Assembly: GCA_050303815.1 (NCBI GenBank)
Contig: JBNLCM010000101.1
Location: forward strand, 1-39,619
Direction of reading: 5' to 3'
Source of the DNA: Cognatazoarcus sp050303815
GTDB taxonomy: Bacteria; Pseudomonadota; Gammaproteobacteria; Burkholderiales; Rhodocyclaceae
Length of the DNA: 39,619 nt
Shown: piece after piece, positions 17,273-26,063 of the stretch
Layout: the number at the start of each line of letters is the position of its first letter
How positions within the stretch are numbered: position 1 is the first letter of the stretch
Program-made: the position numbers and the translations under genes
Notes under the pieces: model-generated
Databases searched by the model: none
What the model was told of the DNA's origin: nothing
What the model saw: the letters and a program-made list of their open reading frames with translations, nothing else

Positions 17273-18328
17273 TCAGATCGCCTTGAAGAGGGGGCTCCGC
17301 ACCGGCTGGGCATCCGCCGCCGAGATGAACGTCTCCGTGTTGATGTCGCGTTCGAACAGTCGCCCCTGAATCAGGGTGGTGATGCAGGCGTCGATCATCA
17401 GCGGTGGGCCACACACGTAGGCTTCATGGCCGCGGAAGTCGTTGTCGAAGCGGGCCTTGGCCGCGTCGTGGACGAAACCGCGGAAGCCGTCCCGGTCCGA
17501 GCCTTCCGGCTCGTCCGAGAGGGCCAGCACGTCGGTGAAGATGGGGTGCTTTTGCGCCAGGGTGACGAATTCGTCGTGGTAGTAAGGCGCGTCGCGGTTG
17601 CGCTGGCCATACAGCCGGGTGATGGCCAGACCACAGCCGTCTTCGAGCAGGTCAAGGAACATCGAGCGCGGGCTGCAGAGTCCCGAGCCGCCGGCCATGA
17701 AGATCACCGGCACGTTGGCGGACTGCTTCACGAAGAAGCGACCGTAGGGGCCGGTGATGCGCAACCGGTCGCCGCCCTTGAGTTCTTCGTGCACATAGGT
17801 GGTGCCTTTGCCGCCCCGGGACGATGCGGATGTTGCGTTCCACCTCGCCGTCGCTGGATGGTGCGCTGGCGATGGAGAAGGCCCGCGAGCCGAAGTCGCC
17901 CGGTAGCGCCAGGTTCACATACAGGCCGGGCTGGAACTCGATGGCGTGGTCGAGCGTGATCCAGACGCCCTTGAGGGTGGGGGTGGGACCTTCGATACGG
18001 GTGACTTCGCCGCCGTAGTCCTGCACCGGCAGGTTGCGGGCGTCCGGGTCTTCTTCGATGTCGGCTTCGCTGGTGATGTCGCCTTCCACCCTGGCACAGC
18101 AGGCGAGGCACTTGCCTTCGTCACGCTCGAAATCCATCAGGGCGAAGCTGGAGGCCTCGCGGTGCGCCACCTCGCCATCGAGGATATCCACCTTGCAGGT
18201 GGCGCACAGGCCGAGGCAGCAGGCGTGGGGCAGATAGATGCCGGCACGCAGCGCGGCGTCGAGGACGGTCTCACCCCCTCGATCTCAATGATCTGGCCCA
18301 AGGGTTCTATGGTCAGATCAAAGCTCAT
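17273..18328 (-). pseudogene. dmpP: phenol hydroxylase reductase P5 gene with two frameshifts
   Basis: Reads as DmpP (351 codons overall, as in CF600) only across three frames. MSFDLTIEPLGQIIEIEG starts at 18328 with ribosome-binding site GGAGG. The frame then shifts at a C5 run (18274-18278; one C seems missing) into a long second segment, and shifts back at a C4 run (17814-17817; one C extra) into the last 173 codons. The segments hold the N-terminal 2Fe-2S cluster (CCLGLCATCK), FAD-binding (RAFSIAS), NAD-binding (FMAGGSGLCSP) and YVCGPPLMID. P5 passes electrons from NADH to the hydroxylase. Because the -1 and +1 changes are both in homopolymers and the protein between is perfectly conserved in type, sequencing error is as likely as true inactivation. 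Confidence 0.85.
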
Positions 18329-18341
18329 GCCAACCTCCGCC

Positions 18342-18701
18342 TCAGAAGCCGCTGCCGTGGATGCCGTCGAGGCCCGGCGTGGTGAAGTGGATCGCGGTCT
18401 TGTGGGTGATGTCGTTCTCACGCAGGGACTTGTCCAGGGCCGGGCTGAAGGCTTCACCGTCCTTGCTCCACCGGACGGCGGACCAGTCGATGTGGGCGAA
18501 GTCCGGGTGGCGGCTGTAGGCCGGGGTGATCTCGGTGTCGATGAGCTGCCGGAAGGTCAGGGTCGGCGGCAGCATCCTGGCGATCGGGGCGTAGAACATG
18601 AGGTGCTTGTCCCAGCAGAGGTACACCACCTGCAGGCCATGGAAGTTGGCTGCCGCGTCCTTGACGACAGGCTCGAACGGGCGAATGGATCGGACGGACA
18701 T
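18342..18701 (-). CDS. dmpO: phenol hydroxylase subunit P4 (oxygenase gamma)
   Basis: 119 aa from an ATG with AGGAGAG; the open frame upstream overlaps dmpN. It is the small subunit of the (alpha-beta-gamma)2 oxygenase. FHGLQVVYLCWDKHLMFYAP and the DPxIDW-like block HIDWSAVRWSKDGEAF match DmpO/PHH P4. It lies between the large subunit gene (74 bp) and the reductase gene (13 bp), the conserved order of all phenol hydroxylase operons. Confidence 0.94.
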   Translation of the reverse strand: MSVRSIRPFEPVVKDAAANFHGLQVVYLCWDKHLMFYAPIARMLPPTLTFRQLIDTEITPAYSRHPDFAHIDWSAVRWSKDGEAFSPALDKSLRENDITHKTAIHFTTPGLDGIHGSGF

Positions 18702-18775
18702 CTCTCTCTCTCCTGAAGCGTGTTGGGTTGGGGGTGGCGCGGCGTCGGCGGCTGCCGGCCCCGCGCGCTGTTCAC

Positions 18776-20326
18776 TCACTGATTCGACGTCGCCATCCCA
18801 CGCCATTGGGCGAAGTGCTTCTCGTCCTCGGAGCCGGCGAAGTCACCGTTGTCCTTGCCGGGCACGATGTGCCAGTACCTGAGGACCGAGGCGATCGGAT
18901 TGAAGTCCGGCGCGGTCGGATCGTCGCCTTCGGCGAAGCAGTTGCCCTGCAGGATCTGGTGCACCGGCAGCCAGGCTTCGACGTACTTCTCCGGCTCGTC
19001 CTCGAAGATGTGCTGGCAGTGGTCTGAGCAGAAGTGGTACTTCTCGCCCTGGTGCGTGACCTGGCGGTAGGCGATCCGGGTGGGCTCGTCCGGCTCGGTG
19101 AACAGCATCGGGATCTGGCAAACCTGGCACAGCTGCGGCAGGTTGGGGTTCACGAAGCGCTCGCCCTGTTCGGCCTGTTCGCGGAAGAACTCGAAGCGCG
19201 GGCGGTAGTATTTGTCGAAGGTCTCCGGGTACTTCTCCGAGAGCCAGTCGAGCTCCGCCTCGCTCGGTACCCAGGTGTGGAAGTTGGTCATCGGCGCGGC
19301 CGCGTAGAAGGTGGTCCACGCCTGGTGGGAGATATGGTGCTTCTCCTTCTTGATCTGCTCGACGCAGTCCGGCACCTTGATGCCGTAGCGGGCCAGGTCC
19401 TTGAAGAGGCTCATGCCGTTCTCTTCGAAGTAGATCTCCCAGGCCTCCTTCCAGCTCATCACGCGCTTGGGCAGCATGTAGTCCATCATCATCGCGACGA
19501 TCGTCAGCAGGCGCACGCCGCGCCACGTCCATTTGTCGATCCACTTCTGGACGATGGGCAGGTTGGCCGGATCCTGCTCGAGCATGAACTTGATGACCTC
19601 CAGCCCCAGCGTCATGTGGCGCGCCTCGTCGGACTGGGCCGAGAAGCCGAAGGTCATGGTGCCCATGTCGCCGTTGTAGGCGGCACCCGAGACGAAGGGC
19701 ACGAATACCAGGTTGGTCAGCACATACTCGAACGAGAAGCTGATCGCGATGATGTACTCGAAGGGGCCGCAGGTGCAGGCGTCCTCGAAGAACGACTTGG
19801 GCACCGAGAGGTACCACAGCCGGTCGTTCATGTGCTTCCAGTCGTGGATGCCGTTGTAGAACCGGTTGTAGTTGGAGATGGCGTGGATCTGTGTCTGGGC
19901 GTGGCGCAGCTCGTCGATGGCCTGCATCTGGCAGGCCACCTGCGGCCCGACCCCCGCCATGTGGCGGCCCAGCCGGGCGAAGCCCCGGTGGGCGTTGTAC
20001 TCCAGCGACGGCACCGCCGACAGGAAGATCTTCATCGCGTTGATGTAGCGCGCGTCGGTCACGTTGAGGTGACCGTTGTTCTGGTTGTACGCGTCGATGA
20101 TGGCGTAGAGCTTGCGCTCCTTCTCCGCCTGGTACTTCCAGTACGAATCCATGGTCAGGCGGAACGGATCTTCCCACTTGTCCCAGTCGTGGATCCTGAG
20201 CCCCTCGTAATGGATCAGGGGGAAAACGTCTTCATGCTTCTCGTAGCTGGGCTCCCAGCCCAGGTCACGGGTCATCAGGGCGTACTTTTCCTTCAGCCCC
20301 AGCTTCTTCTTCACGGACATGTCCAT
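18776..20326 (-). CDS. dmpN: phenol hydroxylase subunit P3 (oxygenase alpha, diiron)
   Basis: 516 aa (DmpN 517). ATG at 20326 with AAGGAGA is preferred to the longer frame. It is the catalytic subunit that hydroxylates phenol to catechol at a carboxylate-bridged diiron centre. The second halves of the two iron-binding motifs are DELRHAQTQIHA and SDEARHMTLGLEVIKF. The C-terminal CQVCQIPMLF with FCSDHCQHIF is the structural zinc/YHS-like site seen in this subunit. It is the core of the K-L-M-N-O-P set. Many methylphenols are also accepted by homologues. Confidence 0.98.
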   Translation of the reverse strand: MDMSVKKKLGLKEKYALMTRDLGWEPSYEKHEDVFPLIHYEGLRIHDWDKWEDPFRLTMDSYWKYQAEKERKLYAIIDAYNQNNGHLNVTDARYINAMKIFLSAVPSLEYNAHRGFARLGRHMAGVGPQVACQMQAIDELRHAQTQIHAISNYNRFYNGIHDWKHMNDRLWYLSVPKSFFEDACTCGPFEYIIAISFSFEYVLTNLVFVPFVSGAAYNGDMGTMTFGFSAQSDEARHMTLGLEVIKFMLEQDPANLPIVQKWIDKWTWRGVRLLTIVAMMMDYMLPKRVMSWKEAWEIYFEENGMSLFKDLARYGIKVPDCVEQIKKEKHHISHQAWTTFYAAAPMTNFHTWVPSEAELDWLSEKYPETFDKYYRPRFEFFREQAEQGERFVNPNLPQLCQVCQIPMLFTEPDEPTRIAYRQVTHQGEKYHFCSDHCQHIFEDEPEKYVEAWLPVHQILQGNCFAEGDDPTAPDFNPIASVLRYWHIVPGKDNGDFAGSEDEKHFAQWRGMATSNQ

Positions 20327-20447
20327 GGTGCTTCTCCTTGTCTCTCCAATGGGCAGACGGCTCATCGCGACGTCGCGTGCGGGCCGGGGACCAGGCGGTG
20401 ACGGCCCAGGCTGCCGTCGGCCCGCGCGGGCGGCGGATCAGCCCGAT

Positions 20448-20717
20448 TCAGTCGTCCCAGGCGAGGCGGAACTCGTCCTCGTCTTCGTCGACGTGGCCCG
20501 ACAGCGTGATGAGGTGGATCTGCATCTCCTGCAGGTCGTAGGGGCGGCCGGTCACGCCCTCCATGGTTTCGCGCTTCAGCACGAGGCTGCCCGGCACATT
20601 GATCTTGACCATCGCGGGCTGCTCGTCGACCACCGCGTGGGGGTTGTCCTGCAGCAGGGCTTCGACGATGTAGCGGCTCTCTTCGTTGGCTTGCAGGGCG
20701 ATGAATACGTAGGACAT
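20448..20717 (-). CDS. dmpM: phenol hydroxylase subunit P2 (coupling protein)
   Basis: 89 aa from ATG 20717 (CF600 DmpM 90 aa); a GTG at 20729 overlapping the dmpL stop is an alternative start giving 93 aa. It is a cofactor-free regulatory protein that binds the oxygenase and is needed for turnover. Matches are NPHAVVDEQPAMVKI, LKRETMEG and the acidic end GHVDEDEDEFRLAWDD. It is translationally close to dmpL. Confidence 0.95.
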   Translation of the reverse strand: MSYVFIALQANEESRYIVEALLQDNPHAVVDEQPAMVKINVPGSLVLKRETMEGVTGRPYDLQEMQIHLITLSGHVDEDEDEFRLAWDD

Positions 20718-20725
20718 GGCTGGGC

Positions 20726-21718
20726 TCACAGGTCGAGGCCGAGCCTGGCGGCCCGGTCGTTGAAGGATTGGGTGACGGTCCCGAGAATCGCGGACGCTTC
20801 GTCGCCGAAGGCCCGCGTGGCGATCGGGGCCAGGGCTTCGACGCTGCGGTCGCGCCAGGCCTGCGTCCAGCCAGCGAGCAGTGCCCGGTTGGCGTCGGAT
20901 TCCTTCGCGGCGACCTTGATCACGGCGTCAACCCACCTGCGCATCTCGCTGTGCCACTCGCTCATGAAGGCGCACATCATCGACACGCCCGCGCCACCAC
21001 GGGCGTTGAGATGCCCATCGACGAACTGCTCGTACGCCAGTGGATACAGCAGGCCGTCGGAGACAAGGTTCTGCGCGACCAGCAGCTCGAACCAGTCGCG
21101 GGTGACGAGGGTCTTCTCCACCAGCCGGCGCAGGGGCTGCCAGACCGGGTCGTTCATCCACGCCTCGCGGCCGGCTACCAGCGCCTCGGTGCCGCCCAGG
21201 GCCAGGCCGACCCGGGTCAGGTACTGCGCCACACCCAGGTTGTCCATGGCGGCGAACATGCACGGCTGGGTGATGAGCGTGCCGTAGCCGTCGGCGCATA
21301 TGCCCGTGTTGTTCATGTTGGCGCCCCAGGCGGCATGGCGCAGCGGCATCAGCACGTCGAGGGCGAGCTGACGGTCTGCGGCGCCGAGTTGCGCGAGCAG
21401 CCCCCGGCTGTCGACGAAGTCGAAGTTCGACTCGGCGGACTCCTGCTGGCGCGCCCGGGTCAGGGTGTAGGTCCCGTAGTAGAACTGGCGCGGGTCCTTG
21501 AAGGCGTACCAGTCGGCCATCACGATCCGGGTACGACCCGGGTCATGCAATGCATGCTCCGGCTCCCAGGTGGGCCGGTATTGCAGGTTGGCGTCGGCCT
21601 GGATGTCGTAGCTGCCTTCCTGGTAGCGCGACGCAGGCTTGTCGCCGAAGCGGCGCGCCAGGTGGTCGAAGGTGTTCCGCAGCGGCTTGATGCTGACGGT
21701 GCGAAGGTCGATCTGCAT
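20726..21718 (-). CDS. dmpL: phenol hydroxylase subunit P1 (oxygenase beta)
   Basis: 330 aa (DmpL 331). It is a non-catalytic ferritin-like subunit of the diiron oxygenase. Typical segments are RPTWEPEHALHDPGRTRIVM, DWYAFKDPRQFYYGTYT and ARQQESAESNF. Start with GGAGAC. It lies 39 bp after dmpK and ends against dmpM. Confidence 0.96.
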   Translation of the reverse strand: MQIDLRTVSIKPLRNTFDHLARRFGDKPASRYQEGSYDIQADANLQYRPTWEPEHALHDPGRTRIVMADWYAFKDPRQFYYGTYTLTRARQQESAESNFDFVDSRGLLAQLGAADRQLALDVLMPLRHAAWGANMNNTGICADGYGTLITQPCMFAAMDNLGVAQYLTRVGLALGGTEALVAGREAWMNDPVWQPLRRLVEKTLVTRDWFELLVAQNLVSDGLLYPLAYEQFVDGHLNARGGAGVSMMCAFMSEWHSEMRRWVDAVIKVAAKESDANRALLAGWTQAWRDRSVEALAPIATRAFGDEASAILGTVTQSFNDRAARLGLDL

Positions 21719-21757
21719 GGGGTGTCTCCATTGGCGCGCTGCAGGGCGCGCCCTGCT

Positions 21758-22036
21758 CTACTTGAACTGGCGTCCGCTGGTCTCGCTCAAACGCCACTCG
21801 GCCGCGTGACGGGCGCGCGAGACGCGGTCGGTCATGAAGACCGCCTGCTGCGCGTCGCAGAACGCATCGAAAGCTTCGGCGCGCAGCATCATCTCGACGA
21901 AGATCTCCGGTTCGCCGATTGCGAAGTCGAACTCGATGAAGCCGTCCGGCCGGACCTCGCGGACCCGAACGAAGCGTTTCGTCGGGTCGAACGGGGCTTC
22001 CCGGGCCGCCGCCTGGGCGGCCGGTTGCGTGGACAT
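21758..22036 (-). CDS. dmpK: phenol hydroxylase assembly protein DmpK
   Basis: 92 aa with ribosome-binding site AGGAG. The core KRFVRVREVRPDGFIEFDFA followed by EMMLRAEAFDAFC matches the DmpK/PhhK group. In CF600 this protein is not part of the active oxygenase but helps load iron into the apo-oxygenase. It is the first gene of the K-P block, here placed after catechol 2,3-dioxygenase instead of leading the operon. Confidence 0.9.
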   Translation of the reverse strand: MSTQPAAQAAAREAPFDPTKRFVRVREVRPDGFIEFDFAIGEPEIFVEMMLRAEAFDAFCDAQQAVFMTDRVSRARHAAEWRLSETSGRQFK

Positions 22037-22084
22037 GAAGGTGCTCCTGTCAGCTTGGGGTTGGGGGGCGCTGCGGCCGGCGGG

Positions 22085-23020
22085 TCAGGTGACCACGCTC
22101 AGGAAGCTCTCGTGCAGCTTGCGCTGCGGGTAGTCGAGGCCACCACCCGCGCCAAGGCCGTCGAAGGTCCAGGTGGTGGGCTCGTAGTCCGGGTACGGCT
22201 GATAGCCGCCCATGAAGGTTTCGAATCGGTTGCCCGACGGATCCCACGCGTAGATGGTGCAACCGCGGGTAATGCCATGGCGCGTCGGGCCGATGTCGAT
22301 GGGCACCTGGTTCATCGACAGGATGTCGGCGGCACGCAGCACTTCTTCCCAGCTCTCCAGCAGGAAGGACAGGTGATGCAGCTTGCCCGGCTCCGCATGC
22401 TCGACGAAGGCGATGTCGTGCACCTTGTGGGAACACGACAGCCAGATGGCCGCCTCGCCTTCGCCGTCCGGACCCAGCACCCGCTCCACCAGGTAAAAGC
22501 CCAGCACGTCGCAGAAGAGCTTCTTCACCTCAGCGACATTCGGACCGTACAGCAGGCAGTGGTCCAGCCGGACCGGTGCGATGCCCTTCTCCGAGGCCGG
22601 CGTCCAAGGGGCCGGATTGAGTACCTGCAGGCCATTGCCCACCTGGGTCTTCTTCGCGTAGAGCTCGATCTGGTGGCCGCTGGGAATCCCGAAGCGCACG
22701 CGCTCGCCGGTTTCGAGCAGATCGCCGGCCGGGAGGCGTTCGGTGGTCAGGCCGTAGGCCTGGAGATCACGCTCTAACTGGTCGAGCGTGGGCTCGTCCA
22801 GCACCTTGAAGGCGAAGAAATCGATACCCGCGCTGTCCGCCTCGCGCAGGATCACGCTGTGGTGGTCGCGCTCGTCCCAGCATTTCAGGTAGACGCGACC
22901 CTGCCCGTCCCGTCCGGTCTCGACCATGCCCAGCACGTCGCGATAGTGGCGGACGCCCTCTTCCAGATCGAGTACGCGCAGCTGGGCGTGGCCCGGTCGC
23001 AAGACTCCGGTCATTGCCAT
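22085..23020 (-). CDS. dmpB: catechol 2,3-dioxygenase (first copy)
   Basis: 311 aa from the ATG behind GGAGGAGA; upstream codons in frame belong to the ferredoxin region. It is a type I extradiol dioxygenase starting GVLRPGHAQLRVLDLE as in XylE/DmpB. Fe(II) ligands are His in VRLDHCLLYG, His in GKLHHLSFLLE and Glu in NRFETFMGG. It starts 2 bp after the ferredoxin stop, so both are translated together. The early position before dmpK means catechol cleavage capacity is made together with the hydroxylase. Confidence 0.96.
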   Translation of the reverse strand: MAMTGVLRPGHAQLRVLDLEEGVRHYRDVLGMVETGRDGQGRVYLKCWDERDHHSVILREADSAGIDFFAFKVLDEPTLDQLERDLQAYGLTTERLPAGDLLETGERVRFGIPSGHQIELYAKKTQVGNGLQVLNPAPWTPASEKGIAPVRLDHCLLYGPNVAEVKKLFCDVLGFYLVERVLGPDGEGEAAIWLSCSHKVHDIAFVEHAEPGKLHHLSFLLESWEEVLRAADILSMNQVPIDIGPTRHGITRGCTIYAWDPSGNRFETFMGGYQPYPDYEPTTWTFDGLGAGGGLDYPQRKLHESFLSVVT

Positions 23021-23022
23021 GG

Positions 23023-23379
23023 TCAATCTCCTCCGTTCAGTTTCTGGTTTGTCTGCGGGCTCAAACGCAGGCCGGCGGACGTGCAAACCGCCTTGTGCAT
23101 GGCGCCCAGCACCTTCAGGGACACGTCACCCCGCGGAAACACGCGACAGGCAAGCACCCGGTCACAGGCCAGATCGTCGTCACTGACGTGCTGACGGCTC
23201 ATGACCCGTTTCTCGAATGCCCCGCCGGTCACCTGCACCTTGCACACCCCGCAGCCACCACCGCGGCAACCCAGCGGGATGCCGCGGCGGCCGCTCCGGG
23301 CCATGGCGACCAGCAGGGATTCCTGCTCGCCGCAGCGGTACTGTTCGCCGGTTTCCTCGATGGTGACCTGATGGTGCAT
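23023..23379 (-). CDS. dmpQ: 2Fe-2S ferredoxin, DmpQ/XylT type
   Basis: 118 aa from the ATG at 23379 with AGGAGAC; an in-frame GTG 18 bp upstream lacks such a site. Plant-type 2Fe-2S binding Cys lie in CRGGGCGVCKVQV and ACRVFP. In toluene and phenol pathways this ferredoxin reduces catechol 2,3-dioxygenase that has been oxidised by 4-methylcatechol-type substrates. That suits its coupling to the dioxygenase gene directly downstream. It is the first gene of the cluster, behind a sigma-54 promoter. Confidence 0.92.
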   Translation of the reverse strand: MHHQVTIEETGEQYRCGEQESLLVAMARSGRRGIPLGCRGGGCGVCKVQVTGGAFEKRVMSRQHVSDDDLACDRVLACRVFPRGDVSLKVLGAMHKAVCTSAGLRLSPQTNQKLNGGD

Positions 23380-23463
23380 GGCGTCTCCTGCTGGCACGGG
23401 CTGACGAATTCGTCAGGTGGGCCGCCCCATTGGATTTCTTGATCGGCCCATAAGCGTGACTCA

Positions 23464-23479
23464 TGCAGAGGCTGTGCCA
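23464..23479 (-). promoter_or_regulatory. sigma-54 promoter of the phenol operon
   Basis: On the minus strand TGGCACAGCCTCTGCA has GG and GC exactly 10 bp apart, with a perfect TGGCAC -24 box and TGCA at -12. It is 85 bp upstream of the dmpQ start. Phenol hydroxylase operons controlled by DmpR-type activators have the same promoter type. Confidence 0.85.
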
Positions 23480-23546
23480 CGCCCGCTAAAACCTTGTTTT
23501 GAATCAAGTCTCGAGATTTTTTGCGTCGTAGCGCCCCTCAATGACC

Positions 23547-23590
23547 TGACCATTTGGAACAACTGGCGTGACAGCCTGACGGAATGGTCA
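23547..23590 (-). promoter_or_regulatory. candidate activator binding region (inverted repeat)
   Basis: TGACCATT (23547-23554) and AATGGTCA (23583-23590) form a perfect 8-bp inverted repeat about 80-125 bp upstream of the -12 element, the distance at which XylR/DmpR enhancers lie. The sequence is only loosely like the known TTGATCAATTGATCAA-type site, so assignment is tentative; a LysR site is also possible. Confidence 0.45.
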
Positions 23591-23954
23591 AGCTGCGGCG
23601 CAACAAACGGACTGCAAATCAATGGCTTAGCTGCGCTGCACAAATATCGGGAGGGGCGAGAGGCCATGCCCCCCGGGGAAGCTCGCGGCGGAGCCCTCCG
23701 GGCTAACGCAGCGCGCCGCGATCGAAGACGGCATCCATGCAAGCGGGGTCCCGGGCGGCGTCGGCCGCCTCCGACCACACCCAGGGTCACGACCGGCAGC
23801 CTGGGGCGCGAGGATCCGGCCCCGTGGCGCACTCACGGAAGCGGCAAATGCGGGCCTGACGCCGGCGCGGGCTAAGCTGCTCAGGATCCATGCAGGACAG
23901 TCGCAATGCGCTGGTGCCGCTAGAATGCGCCGACCCCCACCGAAGGACCGCCGC

Positions 23955-24848
23955 GTGGAGCTCTACCAACTCAAAACCCTGGTCGCTGTCGCCGAGGCAG
24001 GCCACCTGACCCGCGCGGCCGAGCGCCTCCACCTCAGCCAGCCCACTGTCAGCGCCCACATCAAGGCGCTGGAGGCACGCCTCGGTCTCACCCTCTTCGA
24101 ACGCACCCCGAAAGGCATGAGCCTGACCGCCGCAGGCGCCGAGTTGCTGCCGTCGGCACGGGCTGCCCTCGCAGCCGTCGAGCGGGTGCGCCTGCACGCC
24201 GGGCAGTTGCGGGGCGAACTGCGCGGTGTCTTCCGCCTCGGCACCAACACCGACGCCGGATTCCTCCGCCTGCCCGCACTCCAACGGCTGATGGCCCAGC
24301 GACACCCGCACCTCGCGCTGGAACTGCTCGCGGGCAGCAGCGGCGCCAACCTCGCCCGCCTCGCCGCCGGCGACCTGCACGCGAGCTTCGTGAGCGGTGC
24401 ATTCGACACGGCCGTCTTTGACCACGTCTTCGTCCGCGATGAAGAATTCGCCATCGCCGCCCCGCTCCCGTGGCGCGATGCCCTGCAGGGCGCGGACCTG
24501 CCCACGCTGGCGCGGCAGCCGTGGATTCACAACGCCCCAGACCACATCCAGACCCGGGTGCTCCACGCCCTCTTCGACGACACCTGCGAGGGTCCGATGC
24601 GCGCCGCGATGGTCAACCGGAAGGACTCCATCCTCGCGATGGTCGCTGCCGAGGTGGGTCTGGCGATCTCACGCCGGGCGGACATCGAGCGGACCGCGGC
24701 CACCCAGCCGGTCTGCGCCCTGCCCCTGCGGCTGCCGCCCGAGGCGATTCATCTGGTGTGGCTGCGCGGCCGGGGCGCGGACGCGCGGCTTGAAGCGGTG
24801 GTGGCGGGCGTGGCCCGGGTGTGGGAAGCCGACACCACGAGCGGCTGA
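23955..24848 (+). CDS. LysR-family transcriptional regulator
   Basis: 297 aa from a GTG preceded by GAAGGA, beginning MELYQLKTLVAVAEAGHLTR in the usual LysR phase; the frame opens 10 codons earlier. The N-terminal helix-turn-helix reads RAAERLHLSQPTVSAHIKAL, followed by LFERTPKGM and a periplasmic-binding-like effector domain. It is transcribed divergently from the phenol operon, the classical position of a LysR regulator for a neighbouring operon, so it may modulate that operon alongside sigma-54 control, but no T-N11-A site was identified with confidence. Confidence 0.93.
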   Translation: MELYQLKTLVAVAEAGHLTRAAERLHLSQPTVSAHIKALEARLGLTLFERTPKGMSLTAAGAELLPSARAALAAVERVRLHAGQLRGELRGVFRLGTNTDAGFLRLPALQRLMAQRHPHLALELLAGSSGANLARLAAGDLHASFVSGAFDTAVFDHVFVRDEEFAIAAPLPWRDALQGADLPTLARQPWIHNAPDHIQTRVLHALFDDTCEGPMRAAMVNRKDSILAMVAAEVGLAISRRADIERTAATQPVCALPLRLPPEAIHLVWLRGRGADARLEAVVAGVARVWEADTTSG

Positions 24849-25339
24849 CCCCGTTCCTGAATACAACGAAGCCGCGGGGCGCGCGATTCCGCGGGCTGAC
24901 CAAAGTGCCTCCCGGGTGCGTCCGGATTCGCGCTTGGCCGAGGCGCCGCACCAGCCGGTTCGATGCGGTGCCCCGGCAAGGCCACCAGCGCCGCCAGCGC
25001 GCAGCACGTCATGGCCGAAGGCCACCCGCAAGCCTCCCGGGGGCTGGCAGAACGCCTCTTCCGGTACATCACTCCGCCGCCCAGGTCTTGCGTGTCCCTG
25101 CGCGCGGCGCCCACCGGGCGCGGTTCGGCGCCGGCGATCTCGTCGCCGGGGCTCGCAATGACGCGGCTGATCCATCCGCCGACGTCCTGGCTATCAAGCT
25201 TTCGGCCCGCACAGACACCTCAGCCAGAATGACAAGGGTTTTGCACTGACGGAACAATCGCTTCGCGTTTCACCGCAGCCGATGCCTCCGCCGTCACACG
25301 CGGCGCATCGCCCATCCCATTCGAGACCTTCTGCCTGCC
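24849..25339. other. intergenic region, no gene recognised
   Basis: 491 bp with several overlapping open frames but none with recognisable protein character or a ribosome-binding site. A GGGGCTCGCAATGACG stretch near 25149 resembles common dispersed intergenic repeats; nothing else stands out. Confidence 0.4.
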
Positions 25340-25741
25340 ATGACCCGACACCGACCCCACCGCATCGGCGGCCACGACAATGAGACGGCCACCTTCGACG
25401 CGATGACATCCGATGGTCGCTGCCGGCTCGTGTGCGAGTATCGAGGCAAGGCGCTCAGCGCAGAAGCCGACGACTATTTCGAGGCGCTGGTCGCGATCCG
25501 CCCGACGCTGGAGCGGGAAGGTCTTGTTCCCTACTGCTACGGCGCGAGTCTGGACATCGCCCCCTCGGCCATGAGCCGCCAGATGAGCGAAGGAAGGGCT
25601 GCGTATCGGCTGGCGATGGAGAAAGCCGCGTCGCGAAAGAAGCCAGTTCGCATCTTGGACGAGGGCGCTGATGTCATCCCGTCCACCGTCGCGCGACAGA
25701 GGGCTTACTTCGAAGACTGGATGGCATCGCTCCGCGCCTGA
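25340..25741 (+). CDS. small conserved-looking protein of unknown function
   Basis: 133 aa, soluble, no signal peptide or membrane segment. Composition (YRGKALSAEADDYFEALVAI, VPYCYGASLDIAPSAMSRQM, VARQRAYFEDWMASLRA) looks like a real globular protein, and the alternating predicted strands and helices agree. I do not recognise a named domain. The ribosome-binding site before the ATG is weak. Neighbours give no clue. Confidence 0.6.
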   Translation: MTRHRPHRIGGHDNETATFDAMTSDGRCRLVCEYRGKALSAEADDYFEALVAIRPTLEREGLVPYCYGASLDIAPSAMSRQMSEGRAAYRLAMEKAASRKKPVRILDEGADVIPSTVARQRAYFEDWMASLRA

Positions 25742-26063
25742 ATCGCTCGGCGACAGGACGATGGGGCGTCCGCATGCGGATCGCAGCCCACGCCTGTCCG
25801 TCGATACCCTCACGCGACGAGCCCGCGCCAAGCGTCTCCGATGCCTGGCCAGCGCGCCAGATGCGCCGTAACCGACTAGGCTTAGTGTATCGACCAGCCC
25901 TCTGGCGTTGGCCGGCGATTGTCCACCGCTCCAGCGTGCCGCCTGCGGGCAACACCAACCACTCACGAGCCCGCGCGGGCGGCCGGCGTCCTGAGGCAGC
26001 GTCGGCGCCCGGCGTGTCACGCGCGGCGCGCTGACATCGAAGAACAACGCGACAGGAGACCTC
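25742..26063. other. intergenic region, no gene recognised
   Basis: 322 bp between the small unknown protein and the lipoprotein gene. No convincing coding frame. The lipoprotein promoter should be here but no clear -35/-10 pair was found. Confidence 0.4.

Larger units (their letters stand above)
23380..23954. other. divergent regulatory region between dmpQ and LysR gene
   Basis: 575 bp holding the promoters of the phenol operon and probably of the LysR gene. Besides the -24/-12 element and the inverted repeat listed separately, no coding potential is seen. The 23640-23830 part is very GC-rich and featureless. Confidence 0.6.
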
